DNA of 64,000 nucleotides from Leptodactylus fallax (Eukaryota > Chordata > Amphibia > Anura > Leptodactylidae). Below, one piece after another: positions 1-11,563 of the stretch. Where the stretch lies: positions 10,818,001-10,882,000 of the forward strand of contig CAMRHE010000017.1 of the NCBI GenBank assembly GCA_947044405.1, given 5' to 3'. Made by a program: the position numbers and the translations under genes. Within the stretch, counting starts at the first letter, position 1; every line of letters begins with the position of its first letter. Below the pieces are notes generated by a model, which ran no database searches, was not told where the DNA came from, and saw only the letters and a list, made by a program, of their open reading frames with translations.

Positions 1-340
1 ATGTGAAGACCCCATGTTAATGGAATAACCACTTTAAGTTAGTGCCCTTGTATTCTTGTGCTATAATGAAGCACCAAGGGTTAATGGCATAGGCATGACT
101 ATAGATCAGATTTCTGAGTTTTCTTAACTTCCTGCCCTTATCTTTTTAATTGCTTCCACAGAGTATAATAATCTCACTTTTGGTTTGGAACAAACAAGTT
201 CAGTCTGAAACTAATCTTGCCAGCAAATGTTCGTGAAGCAAATCTTTCATAGTTCCCCCATTACTAACTATGAGTATGTGAGCTACATGATTCCACTGGG
301 ATATATAGATGTATTCACCATTACTCTACCATGGACTTTG
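1..340. other. unassigned AT-rich DNA with a dispersed-repeat edge
   Basis: No gene is recognised here. At about 165-240 the text (GAGTATAATAATCTCAC, then AACAAGTTCAGTCTGAAAC) matches the dispersed family also seen near 8,190-8,260, so part of this stretch is an old repeat fragment. Confidence 0.4.
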
Positions 341-660
341 TTAAGAGGGTTGTCCAGGGATTTTCATGATGGACTTGTGTGTTTTTGGCTGGTTCCGACC
401 CTGGGTCATGTAATCAGTGACAGGACCCAGCCCCCAGGATTGATCCACCTCTTCTCCCATTTTCACTATAGCAAAGCCAGCCCCCATAGCATGGGTAACT
501 GCCTGTGAAAATGGACGAGAAGGGAGGAGAAGGGAGGAGGCAAAGCGACCGAGGGCCAACTGCTGATCACATAATCCAGGGTAAGAACCAATCCAGAAAC
601 CCCAGGTCCAACTTCAAAATGTCTCAAGAAGAAGACATTTAAATTAAACAATCCCTTTAA
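341..660. mobile_element. T2-like MITE, degraded
   Basis: The interval starts TTAAGAGGGTTGTCCAGGG and ends AATCCCTTTAA. Imperfect inverted ends are thus bracketed by TTAA, the target duplication of the Kolobok/T2 group. It has no coding capacity. The arms are diverged, so this is an old copy and the boundaries are inferred from the TTAA positions. Confidence 0.45.
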
Positions 661-2190
661 GGTCTCTAATTTCTCAATTCTATAGTTTATCACAACATAC
701 TTACAAAACTCTTGATAGGCTGTAACACACATCACAACCACTGGGTGGCCACAAACAGACACTTATAGCAAACAACTCCTGACAGAGTATCACAAAATCA
801 ATTTTTTTCTAATTTGGCATATCTAGCACATCTAATCTTGTGGTGTAACCAGCCAAGTTGAAAAGAAGACCCATCTGTAGGTTGACTGTATTTCATTCAG
901 GCTTACTTAATAACATATTACATAGAACCACTGAGCAGCAATTCAAAGGAAAATATTTATCACAACTTGAGTAACTAGGAGTCCATAGTCATGAAAGAGA
1001 ACCTCATATTCAGCCAATGCCTCATTTAGCAAACCCTCAACATGCCGCGAGCTTGGGAAAGCAAGACAGTGATTGATGGGGCTGAAGTCGAAATCTAGAG
1101 CCACCAATCAGCATCTCCTGAACAAAGCTCTATAGACACCTCCATACATTAAGCTGAATCCTGTCATCTGTATTGTATGTAAATCATTCTTTGCCTGAGG
1201 CATACATAAGGATTGAGCAAACCAAAGAGGGAAAACTGGGAGGTACATGACAATTGAGGCGATCCATATTGCTTCAATTGCCCTTCAGTCACTAAAGCAT
1301 TGGAAAAATTGTCACGGAAATCAGATTATAAGCCAAGGAACAATATTCACCATGTAATAAAAGTAGAAGAGAAGAATAATGTGCTTGGTTGTCAGGATTT
1401 TCTGTTTATGGGATTACTGGCCTGGCTTCTGTCAAGGCATTGTGCTGCCATCTCCAGGAATGTTGACCAGGTATGGTCCTGCTTGTTGAGTCTTTGCTTC
1501 GCTACGTACAAATGACCAAGTTGACCTTAAATGGTTCATCGTGTAAATCATGTCATACCAAACTTCCTGTAATGCTGTTAATTTTAAGTGTTTCTAGCAT
1601 AAAAAATACCTTTTTGTCAGTTCTGCTTCCCTGTGTCTCCCTTTACACTTCAGCTAATCTATTGTGCTAGGGTGGTCTTCTCTTCCACCCTTTGGCAGAT
1701 GACAATATGGTCCCATCTTACTGTACTTTCTCTGCAAAAGAAATCTTCTTATCTCCGCTATACGGCCATCTACTGCGGAGGAATGGTTACTTCCATGACA
1801 AGTCAGGCAAAAAGATACTTCTGTCTATGCAGGAGTCTGGCTGTGGGGGAGTAACTGAGCATGTGTGTCCATCAGCACTCAGCTCATAAGGTGGACGTGA
1901 ATATAGCTATACACTTTGTATACCATGTGGTTCAATACTATGCAAGTTAATGTTTTAACTCTTCAATGGATCATTTTTTAAACAACTTGTAAATTGGGAA
2001 CATTGTTCATATTTTTATTATCTATGCAATGAATATGATATTTAAGTAAAACTAGCTTCTGATACTCAAGCTTGATATTTTATCCACTCCAGCAGCCAGC
2101 CATGCCACCCACACAGTGATTCTGTTGCCATTACACAACCTCCTCGGCTGCACAAGAAAGCTGTAGGTCCACCTAGAGAATAAAAATGAG
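661..2190. other. no recognised feature
   Basis: About 1.5 kb of AT-rich sequence without tandem structure, recognisable transposon ends or a convincing reading frame. Short open frames of 60-98 codons occur on both strands, but they overlap each other and show no domain. Confidence 0.5.
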
Positions 2191-2194
2191 CAAA

Positions 2195-2765
2195 CTGGTT
2201 CAAAACAAACCAATTTTTCCAAAAATTTTGGATTAAGCCAAACCCAAAATTTTTGTGGTTCACCACCCATGAATTGTTATTATATTCTGGGGTTTCTTTA
2301 GACCACAAGTATAGTAAGTGGAGGCCCAGGAGAAGTACTAACAAAACAAAAAAAAATTATATTTTTCATCACCTCTCCGGGGTAAGCGGTCTTTTTTCCA
2401 TCATCCAGTCTTTACCCACAGGCTTTTGCAGCCCCTTCTGGCCTTCTCCTATATCACACATGCTGGGGTACTGCTGAGGCTCAATCATGTGTGGCACATT
2501 AATGTCATATAACTATTGGGTTCAAGTGTAAAGACTGGCAAAGAAGACTGGATGCCAATGAGAGGTGAGGAAAGTATCCGTATTGGTGTTGTTTATTTTG
2601 TTTGCACCTCCCCTAGGGCTCTGCTTATTATACTTTGGGATCTGAAGAGACCCCACAGCATAATAATGGCACTTCTGGTTCAGAACGAACCTTGTCATTT
2701 GTTGCAAATATTCATGACATGAATCTCGCAAGTTTCGCCCTTCACTACTAGAGAGCAGACCTCCG
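2195..2765. repeat. dispersed 'ATACTCTGGGGTCTGAAGA' family, copy 1
   Basis: Diverged elements in inverted arrangement. A left part has TTATTATATTCTGGGGTTTC and a right part has TTATACTTTGGGATCTGAAG, GACCCCACAGCATAATAATG and GGTTCAGAACGAACC. The same words recur near 7.8-8.3, 29.4-30.1, 31.3-31.8, 55.1-55.9 and 62.0-62.3 kb. I cannot assign the family to a superfamily. Confidence 0.6.
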
Positions 2766-2800
2766 TTTTGCTCTTTGGACCTACCTCCGATAGCTGCCAT

Positions 2801-3090
2801 GAAGAGTATGTTGGTTGAGTGGTTAGCACCGTCATTTTGCAATGTTGGGGATGTGGTTCGAAACCTGCCCAAGGTCAACATCTGCATGGAGTTTTTATGC
2901 TGTTTCCATAAGTTTTCTTTGGTTTTCTCTTACACCCCATAAAACATACTGGGAGGTTAATTGGCTCCCTATAAAATTGTCAGTAGTAACGCTCTCTTTA
3001 GATAAGGAAATTGGGAGCCCTATTGGGGTCACGGACTGATGATAATCTATGTCAAGCATTGAGGATTATGTTGGCACTATACAAACAACA
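2801..3090 (+). mobile_element. old V-SINE-like retroposon
   Basis: This is a strongly diverged copy of the SINE seen more clearly at 52,568. The order is conserved. A tRNA-like head has GGTTGAGTGGTTAGCACC (A box region) and GTGGTTCGAAACCTG (B box region). Next come CAACATCTGCATGGAG and a degraded central domain. The 3' region runs GGGAGCCCTATTGGGG, AAGCATTGAGGATTATGTTG, GCACTATACAAAC, which corresponds to the AAAGCGCTGCGGAATATG...GCGCTATATAAGTAA tail of the younger copy. It would have been transcribed by RNA polymerase III and mobilised by a LINE. Its decay makes it the oldest of the four copies here. Confidence 0.72.
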
Positions 3091-3500
3091 GGAACTTTTT
3101 GAAGAGCCTATCTTCCATGACATAAATCCTCACTCAGCACCAACATCTGCATTTTTGTATGGTCTTATTATCTTTGCTTCTTGCTGCAGTACATAAGGAT
3201 GAGATTATACATCAGACCACTGGCTTGATAATTCATTATCAGCAGACTCATCTGAGCTCCCCATTTGCACACAGGTATGTTCTACTAATGTGGCAACAAT
3301 TTTCACATTATTGCTCGATCACTGTTAAAAAAGAACATCTGCTATTCCCTATAATGGGTTCTTGCTTAGGATGAAAATAATTCCTGGGAGGTCAGAAAGC
3401 TTTTCCCAAAGGAAGGTTTCATCACAGGACAAAGCTCTGATCTCAGGGCCTATACAGCAGTACGGATATTACCCCTGCTCCATATTACAGATCTGTACAG
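3091..3500. other. no recognised feature
   Basis: Unassigned sequence between the old SINE and the 36-bp array. No domain or repeat is recognised. Confidence 0.45.
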
Positions 3501-3504
3501 TAGG

Positions 3505-4300
3505 TACTCAGTGTGACATGACTGTGTGTATTATATGTGTATAATACTGTGACATCACTGTGTGTATTATCCATGTATGATAAATGGTGACATTACTGTG
3601 TGTATTATCCATATACAATACTGTGATATCACTGTGTGTATTATCCATGTGCAGTACTGTGACATCACTGTGTGTATTATCCATGTACAGTACTGTGACA
3701 TCACTGTGTGTATTATCCATATACAATACTGTGATATCACTGTGTGTATTATCCATGTGCAGTACTGTGATATCACTGTGTGTATTATCCATGTACAGTA
3801 CTATGACATCACTGTGTGTATTATCCATATACAATACTGTGATATCACTGTGTGTATTATCCATGTACAGTACTGTGACATGACTGTGTGTATTATCCAT
3901 ATACAATACTGTGACATCACTGTGTGTATTATCCATGTACAGTACTGTGACATCACTGTGTGTATTATCCATGTACTTTACTTTGACATCACTGTGTTTA
4001 ATATCCATGTACAGTGCTGTGACATCACTGTGTATATTATTCATGTACAATATTGTGACATCACTGAGTTTAATATCCATGTACAGTGCTGTAACATCAC
4101 TGTGTGTATTATCCATGTGCAGTACTGTGACATCACTGTGTGTATTATCCATTTACAGTACTGTGACATCACTGTGTGTATTATCCATGTACAGTACTTT
4201 GACATCACTGTGTTTAATATCCATGTACAGTACTGTGACATCACTGTTTATTATATGTGTATAAAACTGACATCACTTTGTGTATTATCCACGTACAGTA
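3505..4300 (+). repeat. 36-bp minisatellite (about 22 units)
   Basis: Tandem units read GTACTGTGACATCACTGT then GTGTATTATCCATGTACA. Variants are phased: ATATACAATA occurs at 3611, 3719, 3827 and 3899 (spacing 108, 108, 72), and a TTTAATATCC variant at about 3997, 4069 and 4213 (72, 144). All spacings are multiples of 36, so the core has essentially no net indels and shows local three-unit higher-order structure. Because 36 is divisible by three, long open frames run through the array on both strands (3562-4500 plus, 3508-4152 minus). They encode only a 12-residue repeat and are artefacts. Confidence 0.97.
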
Positions 4301-5274
4301 CAAATGTTCAGCCAACATCTATTAAAATTGTATGGCCACCTTTTGGTATCTACAGGAAGAAGATCTTTCCCGCTATGGACTCATTCCTGACTATCTTGGT
4401 GCTAAGGACATTTTATGAAATTCAACTAATTGTCTTCATTAGCAATAAGCCATTGTTATCTTCATTAAAAACTGCACTCTTCACCCAAGAGCTTTATTGA
4501 CCAGACTCCGCAGCAAACATCAGCAGTTTTTGCAGTGACTCATGGTTGTCCTCAGTTTATGTTCACATAATCCTCTGACCACTTAAAAGATAATGCGGCT
4601 ATCTCAGGATGAGGTATTCACATATCATCTGTGCTGACTTTTTTTCCCTATTTGCATAGATTGCATCTGTTTTCTTAGTGTCAGCTAGTTTTCAGCTCCT
4701 TGGCTTCTCCAGTCCTGGAATTATTTGTTTATGAGGATATTTTTTCCTCCTCTTTTGTGTACAAATGTTTTTGTGTCCTATTAATGCTACAAGTGCTTGT
4801 TGTTTTTATGGACATTTTTGGTCACGCAAGATTAGGATAGCTTTTGTAAGTGGTAGGTCAGGTCAGCAATGTGAGGTCCATCGGAGACACTTTTAATGGT
4901 AGGTCCATCGTAGATTAGCGATCTCCAACTCTAGATGGGGAAAACTACAACTCCTAGCATGCTCTGACTGCCTGCAGCTATGTTATTATTAGATTTCGGG
5001 GATTAAAGGGGTTTCTTGGTATTTATAGGGGTATTCCAGCCTTGGATACCTACAGCATAACCACATGATATGCCTGGGATCTACACTTATCTTTAGATGG
5101 AGTTACTCCCAACCCCTACCACATCTGATAAGAGGGCCCCTGGCCCTTGCATTCAGGCTGTGAATGAATGGATGGTCAGATGGGATAGAAGTCAGATGAT
5201 TGATGTTCTGGAGATAGGTGGGGGTATGTGGTTATGCCATCCCATCCCATCCACACATTGCAGAAAAATACGCA
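4301..5274. other. no recognised feature
   Basis: Unassigned sequence. A short piece near 4,950 (ACAACTCCTAGCATGCTCTG) resembles the interior of the palindromic hAT-type MITE at 51,510-51,667, so a degraded relative may lie at about 4,915-4,990. Confidence 0.4.
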
Positions 5275-5760
5275 CAGCGGAAATGCTGCGGTTTCCAAAA
5301 CCGTTGTAGTTTTGGACATCGCAGCATGTCAATTATACCTACGGAAACGCCGGCGGTTTCCCTATAAGTATAATTGAAGCAGAAAGTACTGCGGGAAAAA
5401 AATGCAGCTTTTTTTGCTGCGGCTGGCTACGTGAAGCCTTAGCCTTAAAGGGGTTTTCCAGACTTTATAATTGATGACCTATCCTTACAATAGGTCATTG
5501 ATTAAAGAACGGCAGGGACTGACACCTAATCCCCCACAGAAAGAGTTACTGAAAGTTATTTAGAAAGCTTATTCCACTCCAAAATGGTACCATTGAAAAA
5601 TCAAACTCTTCCCGCAAAAATAAAGTCCTAATCCAGCTATGTCAATGGAAAAATAAAAAAGTTATGGGCCTGGGAATGTGACAGTGAAAAAAAAAATAAT
5701 GCTTTGACCTAAAGGTTCCCTATAAACTGGTCCCAAAGGGGTTAAACAAGTTCAAAATCC
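5275..5760. mobile_element. MITE fragments (hAT-type-like, then T2-like)
   Basis: 5,275-5,445 resembles non-autonomous DNA elements with CGCAGCATGTCAATTATAC and GGCTACGTGAAGCC-like ends. At 5,449 a new end begins, TTAAAGGGGTTTTCCAG, followed by ATTGATGACCTATCC. That is the left half of the T2-like family found complete at 43,862-44,235. Only the left end is clear, so this copy looks truncated. Confidence 0.5.
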
Positions 5761-6608
5761 CCTTAAATATACATATTAGACGTCAAACCCATAACTCAGC
5801 ATTTTATGGTAACTTGACTTTGATCTGACTGATTCTTAAACCGAATCATCAACTCCAGAAGATTTTTTAAAGATTTCTGCAACAGGAAATAACCATACTT
5901 TGTACGTCCCTGCGAGATCTTTTAAGGACACAGAAGAGAAGAGAATGGCGCATTCCCGAATGTTCCCCATTAAATATTAATATTTTATATCTTTTATCTC
6001 TTAGCTGAAAAGTAAGAAATATAGATTTTTATTTTGTAAGTAATGCTAAAAAATAATGCAATCGTCATAACTTGGCAGCGACATTGCCGATACCCTGTTC
6101 CTGACAAGTTGTCATTCATCTTACGATACATAAGAATTATTTTATGTACAGGAACAAGTTGTATATGAATATTGTATTGTATGACTATTGACTACATCAG
6201 ATATTTTTCATTTGCAGCTCTCCAGCTGTCCACGGGTGAAAAAAAGTCAGGCACCTGTGTGACCATGCCTTAGGGTGCAGTTAAAACAACACATGCAGTT
6301 TTGATATAGGTTTTTGGGCAGTTTCTTAATTTTAAAGGTGAAACTGATGCAGGTTTAACTGCACCCAGCGGCAACATGTGAATGCCCCCTAATAGGCTCT
6401 TACAAGAAACTGTCCTGGAGGATTGTTTGTTACATGATGTTATGTGTTCAGATCATAGACGTTGGTGATCATATAAGGTTAGAATGTTAAAGTGGATGTC
6501 TCAAGGAGACAAAACCTTTAAGAATGCAACCACCATAGCGATCAGTTGATACCAGACCTGGGTAAAACATTTGATGTGCAGGGAAGCCCCTTTATATCAA
6601 TGTTCTCT
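5761..6608. other. no recognised gene; one weak MITE-like fragment
   Basis: AT-rich unassigned DNA. Around 6,270-6,390, GGGTGCAGTTAAAACAAC and AGGTTTAACTGCACCC form inverted ends, suggesting a small foldback element of about 95 bp. Confidence 0.35.
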
Positions 6609-6609
6609 T

Positions 6610-6870
6610 TTAAAGGGAACCTTTCACCACCTCCACCAAATCCAACTCTGTGCATTAGTCAGTAGGCGCCGCTCCACTGATTCCAGCGCAGTTGGAATTT
6701 TTTCTCTAGCCCTCACCGTTCCTGAGTAATCACTTCTGTTACTTTCAGTACTTTCAAGTGGGCAGTCCTTGGCTGAAGCAGATATACAGGGACCGCCCAT
6801 ATGACAGTAGGGAGCCCAATTGACAGACAGGAAGTCAATGTGGCTGCAGGAGGAATTTCCTGTGTGTTGA
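6610..6870 (+). mobile_element. 'CCACCTCCACCAA' MITE, left part
   Basis: Begins TTAAAGGGAACCTTTCACC then ACCTCCACCAAATCCAACTC. It shares CACTGATTCCAGCGCAGTTG, TTTTTTCTCTAGCCC and ACCGTTCCTGAGTAATCA with copies near 11.2, 27.2 and 53.9 kb. The expected mirrored right end is missing, so the copy is truncated or interrupted. The TTAAAGGG start again matches the T2/Kolobok group. Confidence 0.65.
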
Positions 6871-7800
6871 GACGGGACCAGTGGGGAAGTGGTAAGTATT
6901 GGAACAGGAGCAATGACTGATCAGTGAGCTGAATAGGTTTTTTTTTTATGTTTAACCCATTCTAAGAATGTTTTTAAAAACATCCCAGGCAATGCCTTTA
7001 AGGATAAGAGGACTGAGGTTCTACCTCTGGGATCTGTATCTATTTCCCAACACCTGTCCTGCAGCCATTGTGAATAGTGAAGAAGGTGAGCATGTGCAGA
7101 AGTTCTGAAAACAGCAAACGTGAACCCATAATAATAACCAATAATAATGTAACAAACAATACAGTTCACAAAAATATAAAGTACACAAAAGACAAAAACA
7201 CTACACAAAGACATACAGAAGATTTTATATAACTGTACTGCATATGTAAGGAGGTTTTTTTGTTGGCACAGAAATCATCTTTGACATCTACCGACCACAG
7301 CCTGATCTTATTGTCAGAGGGAACAGTGGGTTATTGTAGCTTCAAACGTTCTTATAAAACACCTCTAATTCTGCTGATATCAGCGTCCTACTTGGGAATT
7401 TCCAAACCAAAGTCCTGTCAACCAGCTTGCCTTCTCCAAAAGACAAAGATGAGCATTATATGTAGTTTAGTGGTCCATTGAAAGGTTTTATAATCACATC
7501 TACTGTGTAAGGCCAGATGGGGCAGCTGCCAAAAGTTTTTGTAAATTAGATTAGATCAGCCTTCAAAGAGAATTTTTATGTAAAAGGAAACAAATCATTA
7601 GTAAATAAAAGTCCTTTAGTTTACCTCTTTTTTTTTGTTAAAAATATATTCTGTCTGTTACTGGGAAAGCTGCACAATGGTCACCATGAGTACCTTACAA
7701 TGTATGGTACCTTGTACTGGTGCTGTACAAATAACCACTTCATACAGTGCTTAGGGTCAATATGCAGAGTACATCGGAGGTACAGTATATATTTAGGAGT
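6871..7800. other. no recognised feature
   Basis: Unassigned AT-rich sequence with several T-runs. It contains no element end or domain that I can support. Confidence 0.45.
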
Positions 7801-7802
7801 TA

Positions 7803-8290
7803 GGGATGAGCGAGCTGGTTCATAATGAGCAAGATTTGTTTCAATTCTTTCAAAAATTTCAGTCATACTCACCTCTGCTGGGCTCCATTGCAGCATCTGA
7901 TACCTTTCCCCATCCTCTCTGGGCATCTTTCACCCTACTGAATGATATCAGCAGCTCCAGAAGACTACTGAGACCTGTAGTTGGGCCTCAGCGGTCATGT
8001 CTAAGCATCATGATGTCAGCACACTTCACATGACTGCTGAGGCCCAATCACAGGTCTTAGAGGTCCCCCAGGGCTGCTGATGTCATTCAGAGGCCAGAAG
8101 AGTCTCAAAGAGAACGGGAACCTGTAACGGAGCCCATGAGAGGTGAGTATGACTGATTGTTATATTTACTCATCTTTCATGGGCCTCTAGTTATACTCTG
8201 GGGTCTGAAGACCCACAAACAAACAAGTTCAGTCTGAAACAAAACCGCCAGACGAACCTCTCTCACAAAGTTTGCCCGACACTAATAGGA
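7803..8290. repeat. dispersed 'ATACTCTGGGGTCTGAAGA' family, copy 2
   Basis: Starts GGGATGAGCGAGCTGGTTC and contains CATACTCACCTCTGCTGGG, inverted GAGGTGAGTATGACTG, and TTATACTCTGGGGTCTGAAG. It ends in AACAAGTTCAGTCTGAAAC, also found at 195. The inverted layout (CTCACCTC and GAGGTGAG) shows a foldback structure about 300 bp across. Confidence 0.6.
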
Positions 8291-8605
8291 GGATTCTTAG
8301 AGATATACCACCAACAAATGCCTGTGTCATACAACTCATTTCATGCACTCCCATGTTGAAAAACAATTGATACCATGTTGTATACAATTTTTTTTGTGAC
8401 ATGGCTCTGTCTAGGGTACTACAGCAGACGGCACTATTCCTTCAACAAATACCAGACAAAGACTCTGGATACTCTGGCCTCCATTTGATAAATGGGAGGG
8501 GGGTGGATACATTTGACATGCCCTGGGAGTACTCAAAGCAAATATAGCAAATGGACACAAACATAGTGTGGTCTTAAGTTCAACCAACATACAGTATAGT
8601 GCCCA

Positions 8606-9215
8606 ACAGGGGCGGACGCAGGATTTCCATAGGGGTTGGGTTACAGAGGTGAGTGAAGTATGTACCACAGGTGGGTGTGTATTGTGGGGGTGCATATCAT
8701 GGGGAACACGTATCGTGCGGCTTGTTCCCCCCACACACTATAGTGTCCCCTAAGTGCCCCCATATAGTACAGTGAAACTTTTTTGAAATGAACACCCAAA
8801 ATTGCATTAAAAAAGTGGTGGGTGGTCTTCTCAAACAAGATGGTTAATATGAAAAACTGAAAATCTGTCACAGAAAATGTGGTCTGGGTGAGGGGTGATC
8901 TTCTCCAAAAGGTGGGTTGCTATGAGATATTATACTGTCTGGAGGCCACCTTGGGACATTACAGTGTGTGTAAATGGGGCGTTATATCATTTGGGGGCCA
9001 AGGGTATTATGCTGCGTGGGGAGGCCAAGTCAAAAGCTTGCTATGGGGCCCAGTCTTTGCTAGTTATGCCCCTGGTGCCCCCCCAGATGCCCCCCGGGTC
9101 CCACACAATACACTCTTGGGCCTAACTACAGATGGAAATCCTCATTGGTTATCACTCTCTTCTATCATGTTTCAGAAGACCATTGCCAGCTAAGGTGAAT
9201 CTGCCCCCTTATGTA
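8606..9215. mobile_element. hAT-like non-autonomous element(s)
   Basis: CAGGGGCGGACGCAGGAT at 8,606 and the inverted-type end CTAGTTATGCCCCTG near 9,062-9,076 have the CAGGGGC termini typical of hAT elements. A second such end, TATGTACGCCCCTGG, lies near 9,210. I cannot tell whether this is one element with a later insertion or two overlapping ones. A pogo-type MITE lies inside. Confidence 0.45.
8768..8935 (+). mobile_element. pogo/Tigger-like MITE, copy 1
   Basis: Begins TACAGTGAAACTTTTTTGA and continues ACACCCAAAATTGCATTAA, GGTTAATATGAAAAAC, GTCACAGAAAATGTGGTC. The same series occurs at 50,003-50,168, whose right end mirrors the left. The CAGTGAAAC terminus next to TA suits the pogo branch of Tc1/mariner. 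The right end here is degraded. Confidence 0.6.
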
Positions 9216-10958
9216 CGCCCCTGGTGCACAAGTAATAGTTCCATGCATTGGCCAAAAACATAACCATCCATGATGCCGCCTTCAGCAGGGGAGGGTGATG
9301 CTTGCTCAGTAAGAAATAGAAAAATATATATTTTGATTTAAAAAAAGATTTTTAAACAAAAATTTCCAAGGACAAATATTAGAGATATAAATCATGTAAA
9401 TAAGGAATGGGTGACAGCAAAGCAAAAAAATCAAACAGTCTGCAGGCTTCGTCTCCGTACACACAGATGCTTAGAAGTAGCTCAGCCTCAAAAGTTACAG
9501 CATCCCTTAATGTATCTGTATAGTCACCGTGCCTCATCAGCGCTAATGCATGTATGCTCACTATGCCTCAGGCTTGTCTTATCTACAAAGATCACAGGTC
9601 TACGGGTCTCATCATTACATAGATCCCACTGGATGCCGACAGATATGGAAAATAATTATGTCATTTGCCAAGACTAGACTAATGACTATATGTAGCTCGG
9701 GGGCGATTATTAAGACATACCTCAGTCTTACCTCTCCACATCACTAGAGTACAGAATATTTCGACTACTTCAAAAAAGTCACCAAATACTTTCTCGTAAG
9801 GACTTTGTACCTGGATTATAATGAAGATGTAAAACTCGTGGGGAGGTCTGACTCGTAACATTCCAGGAGCGCAGGAATTAAGAGTAACATCTATACCAAA
9901 TACTATGGATTTTATGGGTATAGATATAAGGCTGAATGATCGGAGAGTTGGAGTCAGTTGTCACTGGAGTCATAGTTGGTAGAAATGTATGGACTCCTAC
10001 TCCTGCGTCTATATATTATTATTAATATTGTATAATTACCATAGTTATATAATTAATTGCGTAATATTATATATATGTATATCTTCAAGACAGGCTAACA
10101 GTATGTGATTGGTGGGGGGGAAACATCAGCTGATCTCGCTGCCTCCCGGCGCCAGAAGATACTGCCTTAGATAGGATCAGAAGCTATGCTGCTATTCAAG
10201 AGCTGCAGCTCCATCCACTCCATAGTGGTGGCCCCGAGGTACTGCACCTGAATAGGCTAGCACCATCCAATGTGGTAGCTTCCGGTTCAAGGAGATATCT
10301 GGACCAGCTGACCTGTGCTGGATCTGGGTGTCAGGTAAGATGTTATCAATATAAAACATCCACCTGGGGGATACAAAACTAATTGAAATGCAGAGCTAGT
10401 GGCGTATTTAGTGTCCTAGGAATTTAGAAAAGTTTAGAAGTTTTAGCCATATTAATATATGTTATGTTCTATCAATCTAAGACCCCAATTTGTCAAAAAA
10501 CAGTCAATGGTATATGGAAAAGTTGGACTCAGAGTCAGAATTGGAGTTGAGAATAGAAAAATAGAAGAGTGAAGAGTCGGAGGTTTTGGCTTAGTGACTC
10601 CGTGGCCCTCTATAGATGTAGAACTGGGTATGGCATAAACTGTGAACATGATGGGACCTGAACTGGGTAACCTTTTTAGCTCATCTCTTTTTTCACGACT
10701 TCATTCAATGTGTGAAATGTCTTATCACATAGCCAAATATATGTGATATATGTGAAGATCGAGCACAATCGAAGACACTTCAAAGACTCAGTATTGCTTG
10801 TTATCTACAGTAGAAGGCCCTCAGAACACCAAAAATGACTTTTGGTGGGACAGACACTTTAGAGTCTTTGCAGATGTTCTCATTCAGGACACCCAACCAA
10901 TCCAAGATGGGCAGACTGGGAAGACTCAGTCTACCCATATAAAAACATGCCAAAGAAA
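9216..10958. other. mostly unassigned; MITE fragment near 10.1-10.3 kb
   Basis: No gene is recognised. The segment 10,105-10,340 has ATTGGTGGGGGGGAAACATC, AGCTGATCTCGCTGCC and CACTCCATAGTGGTGGCCCC. It resembles the interior of the 'gatcggtgggggtctgacacc' palindromic family at 43.0-44.9 kb. The rest is AT-rich without clear structure. Confidence 0.4.
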
Positions 10959-11159
10959 TTAACAGGGTTGTCCAAGTTATTAAAAATTCCCAGAGTTAAT
11001 ACAACCAAACAACCCATACTTACCTCCTTGCTGCTAGTTCTAGTTCCATCTGTGTGTATATGGACACATCATGAGGCTGGTTAAGTATAGGTTGTTTTGT
11101 TATTTTAACTCTTTCCTGTATTTGGGAACTTTTATTTATAACTTGGACAACCCCTTTAA
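10959..11159. mobile_element. T2-like MITE, 201 bp
   Basis: TTAACAGGGTTGTCCAAGTT is mirrored by AACTTGGACAACCCCTTTAA, giving inverted ends of about 18 bp with TTAA at both edges. The interior shows nothing coding. The matching ends make the boundaries reliable. Confidence 0.8.
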
Positions 11160-11563
11160 CCAACACATTTTTACAACCTTTAATGGGCACATCTCCACTG
11201 AATCCAACGCAGTTGTAATTTTTCCTCCAGCCCCCACCATTCCTGAGCAATTGGTGCACATAGTTTGGCCAACTGGGTGCTCTACTGTCAGTGTCAGGCA
11301 GGAGTAGGCAAGGGGGCATGATTCTGGCACTTACATTGTCTGTCTCTCATTGGACACCGACACAGAGATCAGAATCCCACCCCTTCCCTGCTCCTCCCTG
11401 AGACTGCCCACCTGACGGTAGCAAGTCGAATTACCATATTAAGCACCAAAACTAAGTGCACCAATTGCTCAGGAATGGTGGAGGCTAGATAAAAAATTCC
11501 AACTGCAACAGAATTAGTGGATAGTGTGGGGTTGGTGGAGTTGGCTAAAGGTCTTCTTTAAAG
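11160..11563. mobile_element. 'CCACC' MITE, palindromic copy
   Basis: Left arm: CACTGAATCCAACGCAGTTG, TTTTTCCTCCAGCCCCCACC, ATTCCTGAGCAATTGGTGCA. Right arm in reverse: TGCACCAATTGCTCAGGAAT, GGTGGAGGCTAGATAAAAAA, TTCCAACTGCAACAGAATTA. It ends near TCTTCTTTAAAGAG. It abuts the preceding MITE, so one may have inserted next to or into the other. Confidence 0.75.

Noticed and set aside
3508..4152. 214-codon antisense frame (MDNTHSDVTVLY repeats)
   Set aside because: Mirror artefact of the same 36-bp array.
3562..4500. 312-codon frame on the plus strand as a repeat-protein gene
   Set aside because: Nearly all of it is the 36-bp tandem unit, which keeps several frames open on both strands. The non-repeat tail has no domain.
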